Shown: positions 15,180-24,045 of the stretch, in pieces
Layout of the letters: every line of letters begins with the position of its first letter
Numbering within the stretch: the stretch's first letter is position 1
DNA from: Kineosporia babensis
Lineage (GTDB): Bacteria; Actinomycetota; Actinomycetes; Actinomycetales; Kineosporiaceae
NCBI RefSeq assembly: GCF_021129305.1
Contig: NZ_JAJOMB010000005.1
Location: 248,001-312,000, forward strand
Length of the DNA: 64,000 nt
Direction of reading: 5' to 3'
Made by a program: the position numbers and the translations under genes
The notes under the pieces: model-generated
What the model was told of the DNA's origin: nothing
Databases searched by the model: none
What the model saw: only the letters and a program-made list of their open reading frames with translations

Positions 15180-16367
15180 ATGCCAGCCACCCCCGGGAAG
15201 GCGCTCCGCCCGACCACCAAGGTCATGCCTGGCCAGGCCCGCGTCTACAACCGGTCCCTGGTCCTGCAGTCGCTGTACAGCGACGGCCCGCAGAGCCGGG
15301 CCGACCTGGCGCGGGTCACGTCACTCACCCCGGTGACGATCGGCGCCCTGGTCAGCGAGCTGATCGCGGAGGGGCTGGCGGTCGAGCTGGGCACTCGGGC
15401 GGGCACCGCCCGGGTCGGGAAACCGGCCACGCTGGTGGGTTTCGAGCCTGCGGCGGCGCACATCGTCAGTCTTGACCTGAACCCCGACGTGGTGTTCCGC
15501 GGTGCGGTGCTCGACCTGGCCGGCACCGTGCTGGCCACCCGCCAGGTTCCTCGTGAGGGCCGCACCGGCGAGGCGGCGGCGACGGCCGTCATCGAGTTGG
15601 CGCTGGAACTGCTCGAGTTGGCCGAGCGTCCGGTGCTCGGGATCGGCGTGGGCAGCCCGGGTGTGGTGGACCAGCAGGGCACCGTCATCAACGCGCCCAA
15701 CCTCGGCTGGTCGAACATGCCGTTGGCCGAGATTCTGCGCAAGGCCACCGACCGGCCGGTGCACGTGGCCAACGACGCGAACGCCGCCGCCCTGGCCGAG
15801 CACAGCTTCGGTGGGGCCGGGACGAGAACGGTCTCCGGTCCCGAGGGCTCGGGTGGGCGGACGGACGGTGAAAGGTCCAGCGGCGTGCTGGTACTCACCG
15901 TCGGCATGGGCGTCGGGGCCGGGATCCTGCTCGACGGTGCGCTGGTCCAGGGTGACCGGTTCGCCGCCGGGGAAATCGGTCATCTGATCGTCGAGGAGCC
16001 CGGTCTGCCCTGCGCCTGCGGTCGCTCCGGCTGCCTGGAGCGGCTGCTCTCGGTCGGTCATCTGCGCGAAAGGCTCGAGGGCCTGAGCGATTCCGAGCAG
16101 CAGGAGGTGCTGGCCCAGGCCGGTACCAGCCTCGGGACCGCGCTCGCCCCGGTGATCAGCACGCTCGACCTCGCCGAGGTCGTGCTCACCGGCCCGCCGG
16201 ACCTGCTCGGCGGAGCTCTCCTCGAGGCGGCCGGCGCCGCGATCCGGCGGCGGGTGCTGCCGGTGGTCGGGCAGGCCCTCGAGATCCGTCTGTCCACGCT
16301 CCACGAGAACAGCATCCTGCTCGGTTCGGCCGTGCTGGTGCTCTCCGGTGAACTCGGAGTCTCCTGA
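15180..16367 (+). CDS. ROK-family transcriptional repressor
   Basis: A 395-residue NagC/XylR-type regulator. Residues about 20-85 are a winged helix (SRADLARVTSLTPVTIGALVSEL). The rest is a ROK sugar-binding domain with VANDANAAALAEHSFGG, GMGVGAGILLDG and the zinc motif CACGRSGCLE. It precedes the sugar ABC, hexosaminidase, kinase and deaminase genes and is the obvious local regulator, with GlcNAc, its 6-phosphate or a disaccharide as likely inducer. ATG 15180 lacks a ribosome binding site; ATG 15225 (MPGQARVYNRS) is a good alternative and closer to family starts. Confidence 0.9.
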   Translation: MPATPGKALRPTTKVMPGQARVYNRSLVLQSLYSDGPQSRADLARVTSLTPVTIGALVSELIAEGLAVELGTRAGTARVGKPATLVGFEPAAAHIVSLDLNPDVVFRGAVLDLAGTVLATRQVPREGRTGEAAATAVIELALELLELAERPVLGIGVGSPGVVDQQGTVINAPNLGWSNMPLAEILRKATDRPVHVANDANAAALAEHSFGGAGTRTVSGPEGSGGRTDGERSSGVLVLTVGMGVGAGILLDGALVQGDRFAAGEIGHLIVEEPGLPCACGRSGCLERLLSVGHLRERLEGLSDSEQQEVLAQAGTSLGTALAPVISTLDLAEVVLTGPPDLLGGALLEAAGAAIRRRVLPVVGQALEIRLSTLHENSILLGSAVLVLSGELGVS

Positions 16368-16531
16368 ACCGAACCACATCAGCGACGTCCCGGTCGCAAC
16401 CGGCGAAACGCCAGTAAGGACGTCTCAAAACAGGTCCCGCCAGAACCAGGCAAGAACGGTCCGGCTGCAGCAGCGAGCCGGACCGGTGCTCCCACACACC
16501 CATTTTCGCTCTCGTTCCAACGGAGGAAACA

Positions 16532-17812
16532 GTGAAGATCCGTGCTCTGGCCGCAGTGGGCCTCGCCACCGCCCTCGCCCTTTCGGCCTGTGGTGGCGGC
16601 AGCGACAGCGACGACGCCGGCAGTGAAGGCGAAGCGCAGACCGGCACGATCCGGCTCTGGCTGAACGGCGAGGACACCCCGCAGGAACTCGTCGACTACG
16701 CCAAGGCCGAGTTCGAGAAGGCTAATCCGGGCTCCACCCTGGAGTTCGAGCGGCAGCAGTGGACCGGCATCGTGGAGAAGCTGACCACCTCGCTGTCCAG
16801 CAGCGACAGCCCGGACGTGGTGGAACTGGGCAACACCCAGGCGCAGGCCTTCGAGGCAGCCGGGGCGCTGCTCGACATCACCGACCAGAAGGAGGCGCTG
16901 GGCGGCGACGACCTGGTGCAGAGCCTGGTCGAGTCGGGCACCTACGACGGCAAGTTCTACGGCGTGCCCTACTACGGCGGTGCCCGGGTGGTGTTCTACC
17001 GCAAGGACCTGATGGAGAAGTCCAAGCTCGAGATCCCCACCTCCACCGAGGAGTTCGTGGCCGCCGGCGTCAAGCTCAAGCAGGACAACGCGAGCGAGTC
17101 CGACTTCTCGGGGATCTACTACCCCGGCAAGTACTGGTACGCGGCGCTGCCGTTCATCTGGGACGAGGGCGGCGACATCGCGGTCAAGGAGGGCGAGAGC
17201 TGGGTGGGCAAGCTCTCCAGCCCCGAGTCGATCGCCGGGCTGACCACGGTGAAGAAGATCATGGACGAGGCCTCCGGGGCCCCGAAGGACGCCGACGAGG
17301 CCAAGGACTACCTGGACTTCTGCAAGGGCAAGGTCGGGATGCTGATGGGCCCGGGCTGGAAGCTCGGCCAGATCATCAACGAGGAGGACGGCTGCCCCGA
17401 GCTGGAGAAGCAGATCGGCGCTTTCGCCCTGCCCGGCAAGACCGCCGGCAGCACGGCCCCGGCCTTCCTGGGCGGCTCCAACCTGGCCGTCTCGGCCAAG
17501 TCGGAGCACCCACAGCTGGCCACCAGCCTGCTGAAGATCCTGGCCGGCGACGGCTACCAGACCAAGCTGGCCGACCTGGGCCTGCTGCCGGTGAAGAAGA
17601 CGCTGCTGAGCGAGGTCTCCGGTGACGAGGCCGCGGTGGCCCAGGCCAAGGCGGCCGAGAACACCCGGTTCACCCCGGCCAGCGAGAACTGGGCCGGGAT
17701 CGAGGCCGGTTCGGTGCTGCCGGACATGCTGGTCGCGATCGCTCAGGGCAAGGACGTGGCCGCCGAGGCCAAGACCGCCGACGAAGCCATCGCCGCGGCC
17801 CTGAACCAGTAA
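16532..17812 (+). CDS. ABC sugar-binding lipoprotein (GlcNAc/chitobiose type, inferred)
   Basis: A 426-residue family 1 solute-binding protein with a lipoprotein signal ending LALSACGGG, so it is anchored outside the membrane. The body contains the family's PDVVELGNTQAQAFEAAGALLDI and GVPYYGGARVVFYRKDLME segments. GTG 16532 has a GGAGG site 6 bases upstream. The stop overlaps the first permease start by one base. Amino-sugar specificity is inferred from the downstream hexosaminidase, ROK kinase and NagB; streptomycete NgcE and DasA are functional models. Confidence 0.88.
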   Translation: MKIRALAAVGLATALALSACGGGSDSDDAGSEGEAQTGTIRLWLNGEDTPQELVDYAKAEFEKANPGSTLEFERQQWTGIVEKLTTSLSSSDSPDVVELGNTQAQAFEAAGALLDITDQKEALGGDDLVQSLVESGTYDGKFYGVPYYGGARVVFYRKDLMEKSKLEIPTSTEEFVAAGVKLKQDNASESDFSGIYYPGKYWYAALPFIWDEGGDIAVKEGESWVGKLSSPESIAGLTTVKKIMDEASGAPKDADEAKDYLDFCKGKVGMLMGPGWKLGQIINEEDGCPELEKQIGAFALPGKTAGSTAPAFLGGSNLAVSAKSEHPQLATSLLKILAGDGYQTKLADLGLLPVKKTLLSEVSGDEAAVAQAKAAENTRFTPASENWAGIEAGSVLPDMLVAIAQGKDVAAEAKTADEAIAAALNQ

Positions 17813-18768
17813 TGAGCACCCTTCCCCCGCTCGCTCCGCCGCAGGCCGAAAAGCCTGCGGCGGGGCAGGGCCCCAAGAAGCCCGCAGGCCTCAAAGCCCT
17901 CCCGTACGCGCTGCTGCTACCGGCGTCCCTGGTTCTGATCCTGGTTCTGGGTTACCCGTTCGGCCGGCTGTTCGTGCTCTCGATGCAGAAGTTCGGCCTC
18001 AAGCAGCAGTTCGGCGCCCCGCCGGACTGGATCGGCCTGGACAACTACACCGGTATCTTCCAGGACTCGCAGTTCTGGGTGGTGCTGGCCCGGACCATCG
18101 GGTTCTGCGCCGCCGCCGTCGTCCTCACGATGGTCCTGGGCATGCTGGTGGCCCTGCTCACCCGCCGGGTGGGCCGGGTGCTGCGGATGGCCCTGATCGT
18201 CTCGCTGCTGTTCGCCTGGGCGATGCCCCCGCTGTCCGCGACCGTGGTCTGGCAGTGGCTCTTCGACACCCGCTACGGCCTGGTGAACTGGCTGCTCTCC
18301 CAGTTCGGCGGGGACTTCCACGGCCATTCCTGGCTGAGCAACCCCTGGTCGTTCTTCGGTGTCGCGCTGATCATCGTGGTCTGGATGGGCATCCCGTTCG
18401 TCGCCTTCACCCTGTACGCCGGCCTGACCCAGGTGCCCGGCGAGGTGCTGGAGGCGGCCGAGCTCGACGGTGCCGGGGCCGCCCAGCGCTTCCGCTACGT
18501 GATCCTGCCGTTCCTGCGCCCGGTGATCCTGATCCTCACCGCGCTGTCGGTGCTCTGGGACCTGCGCGTGTTCACCCAGTTCTACGTGCTGCAGAAGGCC
18601 GGCGGAATCGCCCGGGACACCAACGTTCTGGGGGTGTACGCCTACCGGCTGGCCTTCGGCGAGAACAAGTTCGACGTCGGCGCCGCGGTGGCCGTGGTGA
18701 TGCTCCTGATCACCCTGCTGTTCACCGTGTTCTACCTGCGCCAGATCACCCGTCAGGAGGAGCTGTGA
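17812..18768 (+). CDS. ABC sugar permease, MalF type
   Basis: A 318-residue membrane protein with six predicted helices and the EAA loop EAAELDGAGAAQRFRYVILPF, which docks the ABC ATPase. The first helix (LLLPASLVLILVLGYPFGRLF) follows a Pro-rich cytoplasmic start. It is paired with the next permease and with the upstream binding protein, overlapping both by 1-4 bases. There is no ATPase gene in the cluster, so a shared MsiK-like ATPase encoded elsewhere is expected. Confidence 0.92.
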   Translation: MSTLPPLAPPQAEKPAAGQGPKKPAGLKALPYALLLPASLVLILVLGYPFGRLFVLSMQKFGLKQQFGAPPDWIGLDNYTGIFQDSQFWVVLARTIGFCAAAVVLTMVLGMLVALLTRRVGRVLRMALIVSLLFAWAMPPLSATVVWQWLFDTRYGLVNWLLSQFGGDFHGHSWLSNPWSFFGVALIIVVWMGIPFVAFTLYAGLTQVPGEVLEAAELDGAGAAQRFRYVILPFLRPVILILTALSVLWDLRVFTQFYVLQKAGGIARDTNVLGVYAYRLAFGENKFDVGAAVAVVMLLITLLFTVFYLRQITRQEEL

Positions 18769-19667
18769 GCCTCACCAGCCCACCCAAGGTGAGCCAGCCG
18801 CCCCAGGCGCCCACCACGTCCCCGATCAAACAGACCAAGCGCCGCCGACCCGGTGACCTGGCCGCGAACCTGGCCGCCGTCGTCGTGGTGATCATCGCGA
18901 TGTTCCCGGTGTACTGGATGATCAACACCTCGTTCCAGCGCGGGGTGGACATCCAGAGCGACACCCCCAACTTCCTGCCCTGGAACGCCACCCTGGGCAA
19001 CTACCGCAAGGCTTTTGAGCAGGGCGACTTCCTCAGCGCCCTGCGCAACAGCCTGACCGTCACGCTGATCACGGTCGTGGTGGCGATCGTCTTCGCGTTG
19101 CTGGCCGCGGTCGCCGTGAGCCGATTCCGGTTCCGCGGCCGCACCACGTTCATCGTCGCCGTGCTGGTGGTCCAGATGATCCCGGCCGAGGCCATGGTGA
19201 TCTCGCTGTTCAAGGTGCTGGACGGCTGGCAGCTGGTGAACACCGTGCTCGGCCTGACCCTGGTGTACCTGGTGGTGGTGCTGCCGTTCACGATCTGGAC
19301 GCTGCGCGGTTTCGTCGCCGGGGTGCCGCTGGAACTCGAGGAGGCCGCGATGGTGGACGGCTGCAGTCGCTTCCAGGCCTTCACCAAGGTGACGTTCCCG
19401 CTGATGGCGCCCGGGCTGGTGGCCACCGGCACGTTCGCCTTCATCCAGGCCTGGAACGAGTTCACCTTCGCCCTGGTGCTGATGAACAAGCCGGCGAACC
19501 AGACCCTGCCGGTGTGGCTGCAGACGTTCAACGAGGGCGCCAAGGGCACCGACTGGGGCGGGGTGATGGCCGGCTCGACGCTGATGGCGATCCCGGTCAT
19601 CGTGTTCTTCATGATCGTGCAGGGACGGATGACCGAGGGTCTGGTAGCGGGAGCGGTCAAGGGATGA
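18765..19667 (+). CDS. ABC sugar permease, MalG type
   Basis: A 300-residue permease with six predicted helices. The start is GTG 18765, in the GTGA overlap with the previous stop. The EAA loop is EEAAMVDGCSRFQAFTKVTF, and the motif FIQAWNEFTFALVL is typical of the MalG branch. It completes the transmembrane part of the importer. The stop overlaps the hexosaminidase start by four bases (ATGA), showing tight coupling of uptake and hydrolysis. Confidence 0.92.
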   Translation: MSLTSPPKVSQPPQAPTTSPIKQTKRRRPGDLAANLAAVVVVIIAMFPVYWMINTSFQRGVDIQSDTPNFLPWNATLGNYRKAFEQGDFLSALRNSLTVTLITVVVAIVFALLAAVAVSRFRFRGRTTFIVAVLVVQMIPAEAMVISLFKVLDGWQLVNTVLGLTLVYLVVVLPFTIWTLRGFVAGVPLELEEAAMVDGCSRFQAFTKVTFPLMAPGLVATGTFAFIQAWNEFTFALVLMNKPANQTLPVWLQTFNEGAKGTDWGGVMAGSTLMAIPVIVFFMIVQGRMTEGLVAGAVKG

Positions 19668-21226
19668 GCGACGTAGCGCGGCAGGCCCACCGGGTGCTGA
19701 TGGCCTCCTTCCACGGCCTGGAGCTGCCCGGATGGCTGGCCGGCAGGCTGGAGCAGGGGCTGGGTTCGGTGTGCCTGTTCGGGACCAACCTGAGCGGTTC
19801 CGACGCCCAGGCCACCGAGCTGACCGGGCAGATCCAGCAGAGCTCGACGGACGGCTGCCTGGTCACCTTGGACGAAGAAGGCGGCGACGTAACTCGTTTG
19901 GACGCCCGGCGCGGTGGTAGCACGGCCGGGCATGCGGTGCTCGGGGCGGTGGACGACGTCGCGCTGACCCGGGCGGTCGGCCAGGACATCGGTAAACGTC
20001 TGCGGGAGATCGGGATCGGGCTGAATCTGGGCCCGGTGGCCGACGTGAACTGCGAGCCGGACAACCCGGTGATCGGGGTGCGGAGTTTCGGCGCCACCCC
20101 TGAGCTGGTCGGACGGCATGCGGTGGCCTACACGAACGGGCTGCACGCGGCCGGGGTGGCGGCATGTGTGAAGCACTTCCCTGGTCACGGGGCCACGGTG
20201 GAGGACTCACACCTGTCGATGCCGCGGCTGGACATCGAACTGGAGACGGCGCGACTGCGTGAGCTGGCCCCCTTTGCGACCGCGGTGGCCGCCGGGGTGC
20301 CGGCGGTGATGACCTCGCACGTGGTGCTGGCGGCGGTGGATGCGGCCAATCCGGCCACGACCAGTTCGGCGGTGCTCGGGATCCTGCGGGACGAGTTGGG
20401 CTTCGACGGCGTGATCGTGACCGATGCGCTGGACATGGCCGGGGTGGCCGGGCCTTACGGCGGTCCGGGGCGGGCGGCGGTGGCTGCACTGGCGGCGGGG
20501 GCGGATCTGTTGTGCATCGGTCCGGAACGGGCGCCCGGCGAGATGGAGTCAGTACTGAGCTGGATTGTGGACGATGTCCTCGCCGCGGTCTCGGACGGCC
20601 GGTTGGCCCCGGAGCGGCTCGCGGAGGCTGCTCGGCGGGTGGATGCGCTGGTTGCCGCGGTACGGTCGGGCGATCTGCCGACCGGACCGACGCCCGGGGA
20701 TGGCGGGAATGCGACGTCAGGTTCGGTGGACGGGACCGGGCCGGTCGCGGACGCTAGCCTGGAGGCAGCGCGACGGGCTCTTCACGTTCGCGGCCAGAGC
20801 CAGATCCCCGACCTGAAAAATGCTCTGCTGCTTGAGTTTCACGTCACACCGGGGATCGCCGCGGGAGAGGTACCGTGGACCTTGCCACTCGAGGTCGCGG
20901 TGAAACGTTCTCTCTCCCCCGCCGACGACGTGGTGGCGGTGCTGGCGCAGGTGCCGGAGCGGCCGGTGGTTGCGCTGGTGCGGGACGCGCATCGGCACGC
21001 CTGGGTGGCCGACCGGCTGGAGCAGATCGCCCGGGCCCGCCCGGACCTGATCACGGTCGAGACCGGGTGGCCGGTCGTGGATGCCGAGGGCCGGCCCACG
21101 GGAGTGCCAGGTGCAGTGGCGGTATGGACGTACGGAGGATCGTCGGTGAGTCTGCGAGCGGCTGCGGAAAGACTGGGTACGGCTCAGGTGAGGGCTCAGG
21201 GTACGGGTGCGGGCGATTCCCGGTGA
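19664..21226 (+). CDS. GH3 beta-N-acetylhexosaminidase (NagZ-like)
   Basis: A 520-residue glycoside hydrolase family 3 enzyme. The NagZ signature KHFPGHGATVEDSH supplies the His-Asp general acid/base, and the nucleophile Asp is in VTDALDMAGV. It has no signal peptide, so it acts on imported oligosaccharides in the cytoplasm, releasing terminal GlcNAc from chitobiose or cell-wall fragments. An extra C-terminal region (from about residue 340) exceeds the minimal NagZ length and is of the type found in larger actinobacterial members. Flanked by the permease and ROK kinase with four-base overlaps. Confidence 0.9.
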   Translation: MSDVARQAHRVLMASFHGLELPGWLAGRLEQGLGSVCLFGTNLSGSDAQATELTGQIQQSSTDGCLVTLDEEGGDVTRLDARRGGSTAGHAVLGAVDDVALTRAVGQDIGKRLREIGIGLNLGPVADVNCEPDNPVIGVRSFGATPELVGRHAVAYTNGLHAAGVAACVKHFPGHGATVEDSHLSMPRLDIELETARLRELAPFATAVAAGVPAVMTSHVVLAAVDAANPATTSSAVLGILRDELGFDGVIVTDALDMAGVAGPYGGPGRAAVAALAAGADLLCIGPERAPGEMESVLSWIVDDVLAAVSDGRLAPERLAEAARRVDALVAAVRSGDLPTGPTPGDGGNATSGSVDGTGPVADASLEAARRALHVRGQSQIPDLKNALLLEFHVTPGIAAGEVPWTLPLEVAVKRSLSPADDVVAVLAQVPERPVVALVRDAHRHAWVADRLEQIARARPDLITVETGWPVVDAEGRPTGVPGAVAVWTYGGSSVSLRAAAERLGTAQVRAQGTGAGDSR

Positions 21227-22365
21227 GTGAGCGCAAGGTGCTGGCCGGGCTGGACATCGGCGGTTCCAAGGTGCTGGCCGTGGCGGTGGAGATCGCGGAG
21301 CCGGACGGCCGGGCCGAGGTGATCGAATCCGTTCGGCTCAGCACCGGTCTCGGGCCGGAGGGTGTGGTCGACACCGCGGCCCGGGCCCTGGAGGCTCTGG
21401 CCGAGCGGTTGTCGGACCGGGGCGCCGGGCGTTCCGCTTCCGACCCGCTGCCGGCCCGGCCTGGCCGCGTCGTCCCACCACCTCGTGACCTGTTCAGCGG
21501 CGTCGGCATCGGCATCCCCGGCCTGGTGGACGCCGCCCGCGGCCACATCACCCACGCGGTGAACCTGGGCGTCGGCCCCGGCGGGCTTCCCCTGGCCGAG
21601 CGCCTCGGCCGACGGCTGGACCTGCCCGTGGTGGTGGAGAACGACGTCAACGCGGCCGCGCTGGGGGCGGCGGCGCACCTGCGGCTGGGCCGGGTGGACA
21701 TGGCCTACCTCAGTATCGGCACCGGCATCGCGGCGGGCGTCGTGCTCGACGGTGAACTGCGCCGAGGGCCGCACAATGCGGCCGGCGAGATCGGGCACAT
21801 CCCGGTGGATTCGGCCGGTCCGGTGTGCAGCTGCGGTCAGCGCGGTTGCCTGGAATCGGTGGCCTCCGGCAGCGCGATCGCCGAACGCTGGAGCACCCGC
21901 CCGGGCAGCGACCTGCCGTCCGGCCAGGACCTGTTCGCGGCCGCCGCCGACGGCGATCCTTCGGCCAAGGCACTGCGGGAAGAGGTGGCCGACTCGCTGG
22001 CCGCCGGAGTCCGCATGCTGGCGCTCACCGTCGACGTAGACCTGGTCGTCCTCGGCGGTGGGGTGGCCGAGATCGGTGAACCGCTGCGTCACGCCGTGGC
22101 CAAGGCCCTGGAACGGCAGGCGACGGGCTCGGCCTTCCTGCGCGGCCTCGATCTGGCGGCCCGGCTCACCGTCGTGCCCCGCGACCAGCCGGTTGCCGCG
22201 ATCGGCGCCGCACTGCTGGCCCTCAACCCACCTCTGCTGCCCATCGACACCGCCGGCCCGGCCAACCCGCCTGCACCAACTGGCCCGGCTGATCCGCCCT
22301 CGGCGAAGGCAGCGGTGAAGGCCACCACCGCCGCTCCTCCCGGAGCAGAATGGACCGTCGCCTGA
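21223..22365 (+). CDS. ROK sugar kinase, probable N-acetylglucosamine kinase
   Basis: A 380-residue ROK kinase: phosphate loop AGLDIGGSKVLAVAVE at the N terminus, VVENDVNAAALGAAAHL, GTGIAAGVVLDGELRRG, the catalytic-region motif AAGEIGHIPVD and the zinc motif CSCGQRGCLE. The start is GTG 21223 in the overlap with the hexosaminidase stop. It has no helix-turn-helix, unlike the regulator at the head of the cluster. Position between the hexosaminidase and NagB suggests it phosphorylates GlcNAc or GlcN. Glucokinase activity cannot be excluded from sequence alone. Confidence 0.88.
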   Translation: MSERKVLAGLDIGGSKVLAVAVEIAEPDGRAEVIESVRLSTGLGPEGVVDTAARALEALAERLSDRGAGRSASDPLPARPGRVVPPPRDLFSGVGIGIPGLVDAARGHITHAVNLGVGPGGLPLAERLGRRLDLPVVVENDVNAAALGAAAHLRLGRVDMAYLSIGTGIAAGVVLDGELRRGPHNAAGEIGHIPVDSAGPVCSCGQRGCLESVASGSAIAERWSTRPGSDLPSGQDLFAAAADGDPSAKALREEVADSLAAGVRMLALTVDVDLVVLGGGVAEIGEPLRHAVAKALERQATGSAFLRGLDLAARLTVVPRDQPVAAIGAALLALNPPLLPIDTAGPANPPAPTGPADPPSAKAAVKATTAAPPGAEWTVA

Positions 22366-23147
22366 TGGAAGTCATTGTCCTCCCCACCCCTCTCGAGACC
22401 GCCGCGCTGGCCGCCGACATCATCGAGACGCTGCTGCGCACCAAGCCGGACCCGGTGCTCGGCCTGGCCACCGGCTCCACCCCGGGCCCGCTGTACGAGG
22501 AACTCACCCGCCGGCACAAGGACGGCGGGCTGAGCTTCACCCACGCCCGGGCCTTCATGCTCGACGAGTACGTGGGCCTGCCCAAGGACCATCCGGAACG
22601 CTACGCCGCGGTGATCCAGCGCGAGGTGACCGACCGGCTGGACATCCCGGCGACCGCCGTGCAGGGCCCGGACGGCTCGGCCGAGGACCCGATCGCCGAG
22701 TGCGCCCGCTACGAGCAGGCGATCATCGACGCGGGCGGGATCGACGTGCAGATCGCCGGGATCGGCTCGAACGGGCACATCGCCTTCAACGAGCCCGGCT
22801 CCGCGCTGACCTCGCTGACCCGGCCGAAGACCCTGAACGCCCGTACCCGGCAGGACAACGCGCGCTTCTTCAGCTCCCTCGACGAGGTGCCCAGGCACGT
22901 CCTCACCCAGGGGTTGGGCACTATCGGCCGTTCTCGCCACCTGCTGATGCTGGCCAGCGGCGAGGGCAAGGCCGAGGCGGTGGCCCAGGCGCTGGAGGGC
23001 CCGCTCGCGGCCGTGTGCCCGGCCTCGATCGTCCAGTTGCACCGGCACGCAACGGTTCTGCTCGACGAGGCGGCGGCTTCCGGTCTGCGGCTGCGGGAGT
23101 ACTACGACGACATCTGGGCCAACCGGCCCGCCTGGCAACCGCTTTAG
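22365..23147 (+). CDS. nagB: Glucosamine-6-phosphate deaminase
   Basis: A 260-residue enzyme converting glucosamine-6-phosphate to fructose-6-phosphate and ammonia, the entry to glycolysis. Catalytic motifs are ATGSTPGPLY, FMLDEYVGLP (proton-transfer Asp) and GIGSNGHIAFNEPGS (ring-opening His). ATG 22365 overlaps the kinase stop by one base; an earlier ATG five codons upstream is less likely. It ends the amino-sugar operon, and its stop overlaps that of the convergent methyltransferase-like gene. NagA, needed before this step for N-acetylated sugar, is not in the window. Confidence 0.94.
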   Translation: MEVIVLPTPLETAALAADIIETLLRTKPDPVLGLATGSTPGPLYEELTRRHKDGGLSFTHARAFMLDEYVGLPKDHPERYAAVIQREVTDRLDIPATAVQGPDGSAEDPIAECARYEQAIIDAGGIDVQIAGIGSNGHIAFNEPGSALTSLTRPKTLNARTRQDNARFFSSLDEVPRHVLTQGLGTIGRSRHLLMLASGEGKAEAVAQALEGPLAAVCPASIVQLHRHATVLLDEAAASGLRLREYYDDIWANRPAWQPL

Positions 23148-24007
23148 CCCTTGAAAAGCCCCTGCGGCGGCTCGGGCGAGCGTTCGGCCACCGCATCGCT
23201 GACCGGCCCGGCCCCGGCCACGAAGTTCTCCAGGTCGGTGCCGGCCAGCACCCGGGCCGCGAACACGTCCGAAGCAGTACGCCGGGCCAGCACCCGCAGC
23301 GGCAACGGCCCGGTACCGGCGACCAGCACCAGGTTGCCGAACCGGCGGCCCCGCAGCACCGGAGGCTGGGCCACGATGGCGGTCTCCCGGAACAGGGTCT
23401 GGGCGGTGGCCACCTGCCCCCGGGCGAAGTTCAGACCCGGGCCGTCGGCCAGATTCGCCGCGTAGATCCCGCCCGGCCGCAGCACGCGCGCGGCCTGCTC
23501 GGTGAACTCGGCCGAGGTGAGGTGGGCGGGGATCCGGGCGCCGCTGAACACGTCCACGATCATCAGGTCCACGCTGTCCTCGGTCAGCCCGCTCAGCACC
23601 TCGCGGGCGTCCCCGGCCCGGACCCGGATGTTCGAGTTCTTCGGCAACGGCAGATGCTCACGGACGAACTCGATCAGCGGCTCGTCGATCTCCACCACCC
23701 GCTGCCGCGAGCCCGGCCGGGTGTGCGCGACGTAGCGCGGCAGGGTCCAGGCGCCGCCGCCCAGATGCAGCACGTTGATCGGCTGCCCGGGTTCGGCGGC
23801 CAGGTCGATCAGGAAGCCCAGCCAGCGCATGTACTCGAACTCGAGACGGGTGGGGTCGGCCAGGTCGACATGCGACTGGGCGGTGCCCTCGACCGTCAGG
23901 GTGAACGAGTCGGGGCGCTCGGGGTCGGGGACGATCTCGGCCGTGCCCTGTGCTACCTGCTTACGGGCGTGCGCATCCATACGCCGTACCTGACCACGTG
24001 ACCCCAC
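23144..24007 (-). CDS. Spermidine-synthase-like protein (SAM-fold transferase)
   Basis: A 287-residue protein with the Rossmann fold of spermidine synthases and SAM methyltransferases: VLHLGGGAWTLPRYVA as nucleoside motif, VVEIDEPLIEFVRE with the acidic ribose-binding residue, AGDAREVL, and DLMIVDVFSGARIPAHL replacing the usual polyamine-synthase DSTDP-type motif. That replacement makes true spermidine synthase activity doubtful. The stop codon overlaps the nagB stop on the other strand. Typical of many actinomycete proteins annotated as 'fused MFS/spermidine synthase' but without membrane helices. Confidence 0.75.
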   Translation of the reverse strand: MGSRGQVRRMDAHARKQVAQGTAEIVPDPERPDSFTLTVEGTAQSHVDLADPTRLEFEYMRWLGFLIDLAAEPGQPINVLHLGGGAWTLPRYVAHTRPGSRQRVVEIDEPLIEFVREHLPLPKNSNIRVRAGDAREVLSGLTEDSVDLMIVDVFSGARIPAHLTSAEFTEQAARVLRPGGIYAANLADGPGLNFARGQVATAQTLFRETAIVAQPPVLRGRRFGNLVLVAGTGPLPLRVLARRTASDVFAARVLAGTDLENFVAGAGPVSDAVAERSPEPPQGLFKG

Positions 24008-24045
24008 GGCGTCGATGATGTCAGACGGTGGGATAGGAAGAGCGC

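Noticed and set aside
16368-16531. DasR-type operator before the binding-protein gene
   Set aside because: I searched by eye for ACTGGTCTAGACCACT-like dyads and found none; a ROK regulator is encoded instead.
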